Assembly (NCBI RefSeq): GCF_001952075.1
Contig: NZ_LXYU01000004.1
Span: 248,001 to 312,000, forward strand
Direction of reading: 5' to 3'
From: Ditibartonella apis
GTDB taxonomy: Bacteria; Pseudomonadota; Alphaproteobacteria; Rhizobiales; Rhizobiaceae
DNA: 64,000 bases
In this document: positions 56,999-64,000 of the stretch, piece by piece
Layout: each line of letters starts with the position of its first letter
Numbering within the stretch: the first letter of the stretch is position 1
Position numbers and translations under genes: made by a program
Notes under the pieces: model-generated
Database searches by the model: none
Told to the model about the DNA's origin: nothing
What the model saw: the letters and a program-made list of their open reading frames with translations, nothing else

Positions 56999-58216
56999 TT
57001 ATCGGTTGGAGGTAATTTCCAGATTGAGCTCCCGAACGAGTTCTTTCGGGTTGAGCTTTCCGGAAATTGCAAGCATAATGACTGGCAATCGATCCATCGG
57101 TGTCGATGAAATTGCAAGCGAATGCGGAGCGTCGAGATAAGACGTTATGGCTTTTTGTGCGTCGGCCTCGAAGTTTGTACCTTTTGCAAAATCCAACCAG
57201 CCGGGCAGACTTGTCTTCCATTTTGTCTTCAGTGTATTCGCATCTATTCCCATTCGCTTGGCTTCGGTACTGACCAATTTTCCGGTAAGCGAATGATCCT
57301 CGAAACGCAGCTTTCCACCGTAAAAGTTATAACGTTGAACTTGAGCGAGCATGCCGAGCCACATCTGACTAGACTTTATATGACCATGCTGGTTTTCGCG
57401 TTGAAGCGTCACAACGGTCAAGAGTGAATCAAGTGTCATACCGTCCATTTTCATACCGACGTCCAATATTCCACCTTTATCCAGCACCAGATGGAAGCGT
57501 TCTAATCCCATCATGGACAGATAGCCACCATATGCACCAGCGAGATCCAACTGTCCGGTCGCATTTTTATATCCCATTGCAATAAAGTCTTTTTTAGTCG
57601 AACCATCCGGAAAATTATCGACAAAAACAGTTATTTTCTTGATATTGATTGTAAAATCTATAGGGTTTTCACGAATAGAGGGATGAAGAGAAACCGAGCC
57701 TTTTTCCAGCATAGCCAAACGTTTTTTGGCGTTGTCCTGCAATTCCAACTTGTTGAATTGACCATTCTGATACCGGAAACCGATATTCTGGTTATAAAGG
57801 CCTTTGTTCGGAGGTAGTGTCACATTGCTAAAGGTGACATTGGCAACTTTGATCGTGTTTCCTTCGTAAACATAGGAAATTTGGGGTATTGCTACTTTTT
57901 CGACGGAATAACCGCCATGGTCTTCTTCCTTGATACCAGAAAATTCCACTTTACCCAATGACGTATCGGGTGAAATCGGTGTACCTGTTATCCGGACATC
58001 ATCAAGTGTAAGATGATCACCGTCGCCAAGCACGTTGCCATAGGAAACAGTAACAGATTTTCCGAAAGCTTCCGAAAAACGTTTAACAAAAGCATCTCGG
58101 TCAATTGCATAAGCCGATGGAGCAGCAATTGAGGTGGCGACTATAAGCACGAGCGTAAGTGGAAGTAGCCGGTATAGTCTTGAAAACACTTTATTAATGA
58201 AACAGACCAATTGCAA
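56999..58216 (-). CDS. Secreted protein of unknown function, paralogue of the gene at 11324-12598
   Basis: A 405-residue protein with a Sec signal peptide (LLPLTLVLIVATSIAAPSAYA, cleavage near residue 37), so probably periplasmic. The mature part starts IDRDAFVKRF, has repeated short beta strands (LDDVRITGTPI; VANVTFSNVTL), and ends with SYLDAPHSLAISSTPMDRL and LNPKELVREL. The same elements occur in the same order in the protein at 11324-12598 (start VDPNAFNSRL; end DNPKSLTVSATPGKTIP), though overall identity looks low. I do not recognise the family. The start appears to be TTG with AAGAGG ten bases upstream. It lies 62 bases downstream of the lipoprotein hydrolase gene on the same strand and may belong to that operon. 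Confidence 0.78.
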   Translation of the reverse strand: MQLVCFINKVFSRLYRLLPLTLVLIVATSIAAPSAYAIDRDAFVKRFSEAFGKSVTVSYGNVLGDGDHLTLDDVRITGTPISPDTSLGKVEFSGIKEEDHGGYSVEKVAIPQISYVYEGNTIKVANVTFSNVTLPPNKGLYNQNIGFRYQNGQFNKLELQDNAKKRLAMLEKGSVSLHPSIRENPIDFTINIKKITVFVDNFPDGSTKKDFIAMGYKNATGQLDLAGAYGGYLSMMGLERFHLVLDKGGILDVGMKMDGMTLDSLLTVVTLQRENQHGHIKSSQMWLGMLAQVQRYNFYGGKLRFEDHSLTGKLVSTEAKRMGIDANTLKTKWKTSLPGWLDFAKGTNFEADAQKAITSYLDAPHSLAISSTPMDRLPVIMLAISGKLNPKELVRELNLEITSNR

Positions 58217-58278
58217 AGAAACGAAACCTCTTGCATTTATTTTTGATCATTGTACGGCGTTTTCAACTCTGTCAGACA

Positions 58279-59463
58279 TCAATTCTGGCTAACAGCTGAA
58301 ATTATTCTGGCCGGAGTGTAGAAAATGAGATTGGTTGTGCCGCGCAATATATTCCCACTATCGTCAATCATTTGCTGACCGCCCGTCTCGCTTGTTTCTT
58401 TCATCATAGAAGTCGAAAGTGACCCGTCATGGGCAAGAGCCATCAAAGTCGGCGACGAAGCAAAGACATTATGTGCACCGCCATCAACATCGGACAAATC
58501 CAGAACCGCAATGCCATTTTTTTGTAACAACGGTATGCTTGAACCGTCTCCAACACGAGCGTGCCCACCGACCAAACGGCCGGACACTGCTAAGGCCTTG
58601 TCTTTGCGGGAAACAAGCACTGCAGTCGGTTGTGGCATTTTTTTGACGTCTTTGAGCTGGCGCTCGAACACGTCAACGTCAATATCCGGTGCTGCCATAA
58701 GGAAACTTGATATTCTGTCGATCGGATAACGTTTACCCTGAAGCGAGAGGCTACGTAACGCTTCCATTGTTACGTAATTTCCCATGGAATGGGCGACGAC
58801 GGTAATTTCGTTAGCTTCCGTTTCACTCAACAATGTCAGAAGATCAGCAAGCCCGTCGCGCGCAAAATCCGCGCTGTCACGGTCATAGACATAAAGCGGG
58901 ATTGATCCACCCGAAGGCCATGAATAATGAACAGTAACGGCGTTCAGCGAATAATCATAAGAAAACTGCGCTGCGCGGAATGTGCTATCGGCAAAATTGT
59001 TGTTGTAGCCGTGTATGAAGAGAAATATTTCTCTTTTCCCTTTCGGCTTTTGGTCAAGCGCTTTATTAAGCTGCTTTTTGAATTCGTCGCGGCCACTATA
59101 CCTGACCATATTGACAGCCGAAAAATATTTCTTCAGGTCGGGCCGATAGCCGTTCGTTTCTACCAGTCCCTTTTTATGCTGTTGCGGTATTCCGACATCA
59201 ACGCGTGCATAGTTCAAAGTGGTCGATCTTTTTGTACCAAAAGGTTCCGAATAATCATTCTGCGCTTGCCTGCTCGTTGCGACGTAGACAGGAATCACCG
59301 CCTTCGGTTTCCCCGGCTTCTCGATTGCAGCATTACGAGCACCAACAGTGGCAGGGGTTGCATTCTTCCCATGCCACAATACAGCGCGTGCCCCGCCGCA
59401 GCTTGCGAGAAAAAGAACACAGACCAAAAGGCCGAAATAGCGAGCCAGAATGTTTTTTATCAT
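58279..59463 (-). CDS. Lipoprotein alpha/beta hydrolase (DUF900 type)
   Basis: A 394-residue protein with a lipobox (Leu19-Ala-Ser-Cys22 in LFLASCGG), so anchored in a membrane facing the periplasm. The hydrolase domain has IFLFIHGYNNNF (residues 146-157) as the oxyanion-side strand, nucleophile Ser226 in VVAHSMGNY, the APDID acid region and a His in GGAHNVF. DUF900 proteins are esterase or lipase-like with unknown substrates. The ATG overlaps the stop of the ABC permease gene by four bases (ATGA), so it is translationally coupled to an exporter, which suggests action on the exported molecule or on envelope lipids. This last point is inference. Confidence 0.85.
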   Translation of the reverse strand: MIKNILARYFGLLVCVLFLASCGGARAVLWHGKNATPATVGARNAAIEKPGKPKAVIPVYVATSRQAQNDYSEPFGTKRSTTLNYARVDVGIPQQHKKGLVETNGYRPDLKKYFSAVNMVRYSGRDEFKKQLNKALDQKPKGKREIFLFIHGYNNNFADSTFRAAQFSYDYSLNAVTVHYSWPSGGSIPLYVYDRDSADFARDGLADLLTLLSETEANEITVVAHSMGNYVTMEALRSLSLQGKRYPIDRISSFLMAAPDIDVDVFERQLKDVKKMPQPTAVLVSRKDKALAVSGRLVGGHARVGDGSSIPLLQKNGIAVLDLSDVDGGAHNVFASSPTLMALAHDGSLSTSMMKETSETGGQQMIDDSGNILRGTTNLIFYTPARIISAVSQN

Positions 59464-60572
59464 TTAAGCGTAGCCCTGAAACGATTGAGCGAGAAGGCAA
59501 ATAGCACAGATCCTATCACTGCTAAAGCCGCAAAATTTTCCCAAACAACCGTAAATCCGGCTCCACGATAGAGAATTGATTGAGCCATCATAATAAAATG
59601 CGTGTTTGGTGCCGCAAGCATTATGTTCTGAATAAATTCAGGCATACTTTCACGCGGAGTTATGCCACCTGACAAGATTTGTAACGGCATCAGAACCAGC
59701 ATAAGCAACAGGCCAAACTGGGGCATAGAGCCGGCAACAGTTGCGAGAGCAATGCCCATTGATGTTGTGGCGAAGAGATGTAACACGGTACCGGCGAGAA
59801 ACAACATTACAGAGCCCTCTATCGGCACTTTCAACAATCCTTCGACAATAACAACCAAAGAAAATGTCGCCGCGACGAGCACAATAAGCCCCATTGACCA
59901 CACTTTTGATATCATAATTTCCGTCGGCGTCACCGGCATTACCAGAAGGTGCTCCACAGTTCCGTGTTCGCGTTCACGAATAAGAGCAGTCCCCGTCAAA
60001 ATTATGGATAACATCGTCACATTATCAATCACATTGATAATCGAGCCAAACCATGATTTTTCCAATTCGGGATTGAACCGTGCGCGCAAAGTCAACGAAA
60101 CTTGCTGTGGCTCTTTCGAGCGATAGTGCGAGACAAACTCGTTGACTTCCGAGTCGACAATTTGCTGTATGTATTGCGAGCCCGTCAACGCCTGTGTTGT
60201 GCGTGTTGCATCAACATCCAATTGGATGGCCGGTGAGCGGCCCGCGAGTACATCGCGCTGGAAGTTAGGCGGAATATCGACGGCAAATGTATCAATCCCC
60301 TGATCCATACGCGAATCAAGCTCGGATTGATTGATGTCTTCCGGAGTAATGAAATAAGGCGGCAAAAACGCAGTAGCAATGCGTGTTGATAAAGGTGAAC
60401 TATCTTCATCAACAATAGCGATAGGCGTTTTGTTCAGTGTTTCGGGTGTCGCATTTGCAGCAATATAAATCGATATTGTGAAAGCGTAAATGATCAAGAC
60501 CAGCAACATCGGATCGCGAAAAACGCCGAGTAATTCTTTGATTCCGAGATCAAGTATATGATTGAGCTTCAT
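59460..60572 (-). CDS. ABC-2 type permease (YhhJ-like)
   Basis: A 370-residue exporter subunit: one N-terminal membrane segment (PMLLVLIIYAFTISIYIAA), a large periplasmic domain (residues 45-175), then five membrane segments with the ABC-2 motif LIREREHGTVEHLLVMPVTP near residue 200. It resembles E. coli YhhJ, the partner of RbbA/YhiH. It starts four bases after the RbbA-like stop and overlaps the hydrolase gene by four bases. It probably pairs with the fused permease domain of the RbbA-like protein. Confidence 0.9.
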   Translation of the reverse strand: MKLNHILDLGIKELLGVFRDPMLLVLIIYAFTISIYIAANATPETLNKTPIAIVDEDSSPLSTRIATAFLPPYFITPEDINQSELDSRMDQGIDTFAVDIPPNFQRDVLAGRSPAIQLDVDATRTTQALTGSQYIQQIVDSEVNEFVSHYRSKEPQQVSLTLRARFNPELEKSWFGSIINVIDNVTMLSIILTGTALIREREHGTVEHLLVMPVTPTEIMISKVWSMGLIVLVAATFSLVVIVEGLLKVPIEGSVMLFLAGTVLHLFATTSMGIALATVAGSMPQFGLLLMLVLMPLQILSGGITPRESMPEFIQNIMLAAPNTHFIMMAQSILYRGAGFTVVWENFAALAVIGSVLFAFSLNRFRATLK

Positions 60573-60576
60573 GACT

Positions 60577-63426
60577 TTACTTCGCCTGTTTCTTTGTAAG
60601 CCACGAGGCTATTATGACCAGAATTGGTCCGGCAAGGAAAAGCGGGATGAATGAGCTGACCAGATCGTGGAACTGGAGTGCTTTCGCAAAAGTACCACGC
60701 GAAATCAGAATAAAATAGGTTGTCGGATAAATATCTCCGATCAAACGACCCGTTCCCTGAAGCGAGCTGACCGGATCCATCAAACCACAAAACTGTGTTG
60801 CCGGTAAAATAGTGAGAACTGCGGCGCCAAAAATTGCGGCAATCTGGCTGTTCATGAATGTTGAAATCAACAGTCCGAAAGCCGTCGAGAAAGCCACATA
60901 GAGAAGCCCCGCCAACATGAAGGTTAAAATCCCGCCTGTGAAATGCACGCGGAATATGAACACAGCAAATAACCACAGCAATATACAGTTGATGAGACCA
61001 AGTCCGATATAAGGAAGTTGTTTACCAACCAGAAATTCGAGCCTTGTTACAGGCGTCACATAGAGATTGATAATCGAGCCCATTTCCTTTTCGCGCACGA
61101 CAGACAAAGCTGCAAGCATAGCGGGAATGATAAGAAGCAAAATAGGTATAACAGCCGGAACCATAGCTGTAAGACTTTCGATACCCGGATTATAGAGATA
61201 TCGAACCTCGAGTCTGTAGTCCCCCATTGTTGCGGCTTTTCCGTTCAACGTCCTGGCTTTGTTCTGCAGCCATAGGGCGTGCATCCCCTGCACGTAACCG
61301 CGAACGGTTTCCGCACGAAGCGGCATAGCGCCATCAATCCATGCTCCGACTTCGACATTGCGTCCCCTCTCCATATTCTTCCCGAATTCGGGAGGAATTT
61401 CGATCGCCAGACTTATCTCGCCCGAACGCATCCGTTCATCAAGGTCATCGTAATCAACAATGTCTTTTTTTTGAATAAAATAACGCGAACCCGAGATTTG
61501 TTGGACATAGTCACGACTGATAACCGACTGGTCATGGTCAAGCACAGCAAAAGTCAAATTCTCGACTTCGGTGTTTATGCCGTAACCTATCACGAACATC
61601 AAAATGACGCTGCCGAGCAACGCCATTGTTGCCCGGATCGGATCGCGGCGCAATTCGAGTGCCTCGCGATTGGCATAACTCATCATCCGCATAAAATCGA
61701 AGCGTCGTTTAAAGCGTTTTCCATGCGATTGAGTGACATCAACCGGTTTGTTGCTATTTTTACCGTCCGTTTTATCTTCAACTGCTTCAACTTTTTTAAG
61801 TGCGCCAGCGTCTTCCTTTTTGGCGGAAGCATTTTCCTTTGCTTTCTTTTCGGCATTTTGCTTATCGATTGCGTCTTGCAAATATTCAATAAATGCCTCT
61901 TCGAGCGAATCGGCATTTTTGGATTTGACAATCGCCGAAGGCTTGTCGGTAATCAGCACTTTACCCGCATGCATGAGCGAAATACGGTCACAACGCTCCG
62001 CTTCGTTCATAAAGTGTGTTGTAATGAAAATCGTTACATTATCGTTGCGTGACAATTCACCGAGTTGTTGCCACAGCTGATCGCGTGCAATCGGATCCAC
62101 ACCCGATGTCGGTTCGTCAAGTATCAGAATTTCCGGTTCATGCAGTAATGCAACGGCGAGCGACATGCGTTGCCGGATACCAAGCGGCAATGAATCCGGC
62201 ATCGCATCGAGCACATCCTTAAGCTCGAAGCGGTCAATCATTGCCTGCATACGCGCCTTGACTTTATCAGCCGGAATTTCAAAAAGCTTTGCGTGCAGCT
62301 CCAGATTCTCGAGCACAGTTAATTCGGCATAAAGCGAAAAGGCCTGACTCATGTAACCGACATGGCGACGCGTCTCCATGTCGTTGGCGTTAATCTGTCT
62401 GCCAAACAGTTTTGCGGTACCTTCTGTTGCTGGTAACAGCCCTGTCAACATTTTCATCGTGGTGCTTTTACCGCACCCGTTCGACCCCAAAAATCCGAAA
62501 ATTTCACCTTTTTTAATACGAAAGCTGACATGATCGACGGCAGTAAAATCACCAAAACGCTGTGTTAATCCATCTGCCTCGATAGCTATATCCTCGTTGC
62601 CGGATTCTTTTCGCGGAGGAATAATAACTTCTACATGCCCTTTTTGTTCTTCAGCGGGCATCAGAGCAATGAATGCTTCATCGAGATTAGGCGTTCCGGT
62701 TTTTTTAAGCAGCTCGTCCGGTGTACCAGTTGCAAGAATTTTGCCATTATACATGGCGATCAACCAATCAAACCGCGCAGCTTCCTCCATATAGGCTGTA
62801 GCAACCATCACGCTCATATCTGAGCGCTCTTTCCGGATATCATCTATCAGATCCCAGAATTGTCTTCTGGAAAGCGGATCAACACCCGTCGTTGGTTCAT
62901 CAAGTACAAGAAGCTTCGGGTCGTGGATAAGGGAGCAAATAAGGCCGAGCTTCTGTTTCATGCCACCCGAAAGCTTTCCCGCAGGGCGACTTTCAAAACC
63001 GTTGAGACCGGTCCTTTCGCAAAGCTCCGCAATCCGTGCCTCACGTTCTCTTTTATCTTGCCCGAAAAGCCTTGCAAAGAAATCGGCATTTTCCTGAACA
63101 GACAGGGTTGGATACAGATTTTTTCCCAGTCCTTGCGGCATATAGGCAATATCCGGACAGACATCGAGCCTATGTTGTTTGTCCCGCATATCGCCGTCCA
63201 AAACGCGGACAGTCCCTTCCTGTATCTCGCGTGCGCCGGTAATCAGCGATAGAAGACTTGATTTACCAACACCATCAGGGCCGATCATACCAATCATTTT
63301 GCCGGACGGTACGTCGAGATCAATCCCGTCAAGCGCAACTTTTTCACCATAAACCAAGCGGACACCGCTCAGTTTTACAACTGGTGCATTAGTTGGCTGG
63401 ATTTTCGTTTCGGTTGAGTCTGTCAT
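60577..63426 (-). CDS. RbbA-type fused ABC transporter (ATPase-ATPase-permease)
   Basis: A 949-residue fusion. ATPase 1 (residues 17-250) has Walker [10 protein letters not shown], signature [10 protein letters not shown] and Walker [14 protein letters not shown]. ATPase 2 (about 285-510) has Walker [10 protein letters not shown] and Walker [14 protein letters not shown] but a degenerate signature, [11 protein letters not shown] Lys/Glu/Ala-rich linker (about 525-585) joins an ABC-2 membrane domain (600-949) with [21 protein letters not shown]. coli RbbA has been reported as ribosome-associated, but the gene setting here, with HlyD and a second permease, points to drug or metabolite export. 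The ATG overlaps the HlyD stop by four bases. Confidence 0.93.
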   Translation of the reverse strand: MTDSTETKIQPTNAPVVKLSGVRLVYGEKVALDGIDLDVPSGKMIGMIGPDGVGKSSLLSLITGAREIQEGTVRVLDGDMRDKQHRLDVCPDIAYMPQGLGKNLYPTLSVQENADFFARLFGQDKREREARIAELCERTGLNGFESRPAGKLSGGMKQKLGLICSLIHDPKLLVLDEPTTGVDPLSRRQFWDLIDDIRKERSDMSVMVATAYMEEAARFDWLIAMYNGKILATGTPDELLKKTGTPNLDEAFIALMPAEEQKGHVEVIIPPRKESGNEDIAIEADGLTQRFGDFTAVDHVSFRIKKGEIFGFLGSNGCGKSTTMKMLTGLLPATEGTAKLFGRQINANDMETRRHVGYMSQAFSLYAELTVLENLELHAKLFEIPADKVKARMQAMIDRFELKDVLDAMPDSLPLGIRQRMSLAVALLHEPEILILDEPTSGVDPIARDQLWQQLGELSRNDNVTIFITTHFMNEAERCDRISLMHAGKVLITDKPSAIVKSKNADSLEEAFIEYLQDAIDKQNAEKKAKENASAKKEDAGALKKVEAVEDKTDGKNSNKPVDVTQSHGKRFKRRFDFMRMMSYANREALELRRDPIRATMALLGSVILMFVIGYGINTEVENLTFAVLDHDQSVISRDYVQQISGSRYFIQKKDIVDYDDLDERMRSGEISLAIEIPPEFGKNMERGRNVEVGAWIDGAMPLRAETVRGYVQGMHALWLQNKARTLNGKAATMGDYRLEVRYLYNPGIESLTAMVPAVIPILLLIIPAMLAALSVVREKEMGSIINLYVTPVTRLEFLVGKQLPYIGLGLINCILLWLFAVFIFRVHFTGGILTFMLAGLLYVAFSTAFGLLISTFMNSQIAAIFGAAVLTILPATQFCGLMDPVSSLQGTGRLIGDIYPTTYFILISRGTFAKALQFHDLVSSFIPLFLAGPILVIIASWLTKKQAK

Positions 63427-64000
63427 TTAACCACAGGTGTGCTAACAATCTTCGGCCATTTTGCATTGGGATCAGTTTTGACATAAGCCACGCCGGGCAA
63501 ACCGGTCTTGACCTGTTTGATATATTTTTCCAGCAAATCTTGCGGGATTTGTGCACGAACACGGAACATCAGCTTTGCACGTTCTTCAGCTGTTTCAACC
63601 GTTTTCGGCGTAAATTGCGCGACATCGGACACAAATGAAATATTAGCTGGAATGACGTACTGCGGTGCTGCATCAAGCACAATTCTCGCTTCGGTGCCGA
63701 TAGCAATTTTCCCAACTGTTTTTGTGGGCAAGAAAAACGTCATGTAAACATCACCGAGATCGACGAGGTTAAGCACCCGACCACCTGCTGCCACGACTTC
63801 TCCCGGTTGAGCAATACGGTATTGTATGCGACCGGATCTCGTCGCCTTAAGCTCGCTATCATTAATATCCGATTGAATGCGTTCAATCGTTGCCTTGGCT
63901 GCATCAACAGCCGCTTCGGCATTTACAACATTCGCTTTTGCCGTTGAAACGGCAACTTTCGCTGCAGCAAATTGAGCCTTTGACGCTGCAACTGCAGCAA
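63423..64000 (-). CDS. HlyD-family periplasmic adaptor (YhiI-like), C-terminal part; 5' end outside window
   Basis: The reading frame is open to the right edge of the window, so the N-terminal part is missing; a GTG at 63794 is internal. The visible 192 residues contain an Ala-rich coiled-coil ([20 protein letters not shown]), the lipoyl-like return strand [20 protein letters not shown], and the beta-barrel segment [18 protein letters not shown]. This is the standard membrane-fusion-protein order. It bridges the inner-membrane exporter to an outer-membrane channel. It is the first gene seen of the HlyD, RbbA-like, permease, hydrolase operon; a regulator or outer-membrane factor may lie beyond the window. 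Confidence 0.9.
   Translation of the reverse strand, partial: AAVAASKAQFAAAKVAVSTAKANVVNAEAAVDAAKATIERIQSDINDSELKATRSGRIQYRIAQPGEVVAAGGRVLNLVDLGDVYMTFFLPTKTVGKIAIGTEARIVLDAAPQYVIPANISFVSDVAQFTPKTVETAEERAKLMFRVRAQIPQDLLEKYIKQVKTGLPGVAYVKTDPNAKWPKIVSTPVVK

Noticed and set aside
61279-62052. 257-codon plus-strand open frame
   Set aside because: Antisense to the RbbA-like gene; composition rich in His, Arg, Phe and Ile as in reversed coding sequence.
1-64000. CRISPR arrays, rRNA, prophage or replication origin
   Set aside because: No regularly spaced direct repeats, no rRNA-like sequence, no phage genes and no DnaA-box cluster were seen on reading through the window.

Overview
The window looks like a stretch of chromosome from an alphaproteobacterium of the order Hyphomicrobiales (Rhizobiales), most like an intermediate-GC Bartonellaceae-type genome. 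The evidence is a GAAC-N7-GAAC (alphaproteobacterial) LexA box in front of lexA, a complete aapJQMP general amino acid transporter, a bacterial Bpt leucyltransferase, an lpiA/acvB-type lipid pair, and overall protein resemblance. Genus is inference. No insertion sequence, phage, CRISPR array or rRNA was found, so this reads as core and near-core chromosome with AT-rich spacers.

Layout. 1-4.4 kb: end of a TonB-dependent receptor, a TetR-type regulator, a 1-kb spacer and lexA under two LexA boxes. 4.7-8.9 kb: rimO, bpt, a YrbL-like kinase-fold gene, then queC-queF behind a preQ1-I riboswitch that contains the queC ribosome binding site. 8.9-16.8 kb: parC, a secreted protein of unknown function, aspS, rnd, pfkB. 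17.2-21 kb: ppk-ppx polyphosphate operon. 22-29 kb: a CHCC zinc-finger protein, an FAD monooxygenase, aapJQMP, and divergent metC; the aapJ/metC spacer holds a perfect 11-bp inverted repeat. 29-41 kb: dnaE, recG with a phosphodiester glycosidase-like gene, then ccdA-glmU-glmS. 41-50 kb: mprF/lpiA-acvB, a small lipoprotein, cstA-ybdD, adhP. 51.5-56.3 kb: a Tor/Dor-type respiratory operon. 56.4-64 kb: tRNA-Ala(CGC), a second secreted protein resembling the one at 11.3 kb, and a tightly coupled operon of HlyD-family adaptor, RbbA-type fused ABC exporter, ABC-2 permease and a lipoprotein alpha/beta hydrolase.

Most interesting point. The Tor/Dor-type operon keeps the order cytochrome - TorD chaperone - Tat-exported molybdoenzyme, but the cytochrome is a hybrid. 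Its C-terminal half looks like the C-terminal heme domain of TorC. Its N-terminal half is not the NapC/NirT tetraheme quinol dehydrogenase; it is a membrane-anchored di-heme module of the kind found in alcohol dehydrogenase cytochrome subunits. This implies a different electron entry route into an S-/N-oxide reductase, and is the best candidate here for an undescribed system. Others worth a look are the preQ1 riboswitch in this lineage, the pair of secreted paralogues, the aapJ/metC inverted repeat, a switchable hairpin pair at 33.2 kb, and a consensus FNR box with no obvious target gene. All family assignments come from reading the translated sequence; no search or alignment program was run.
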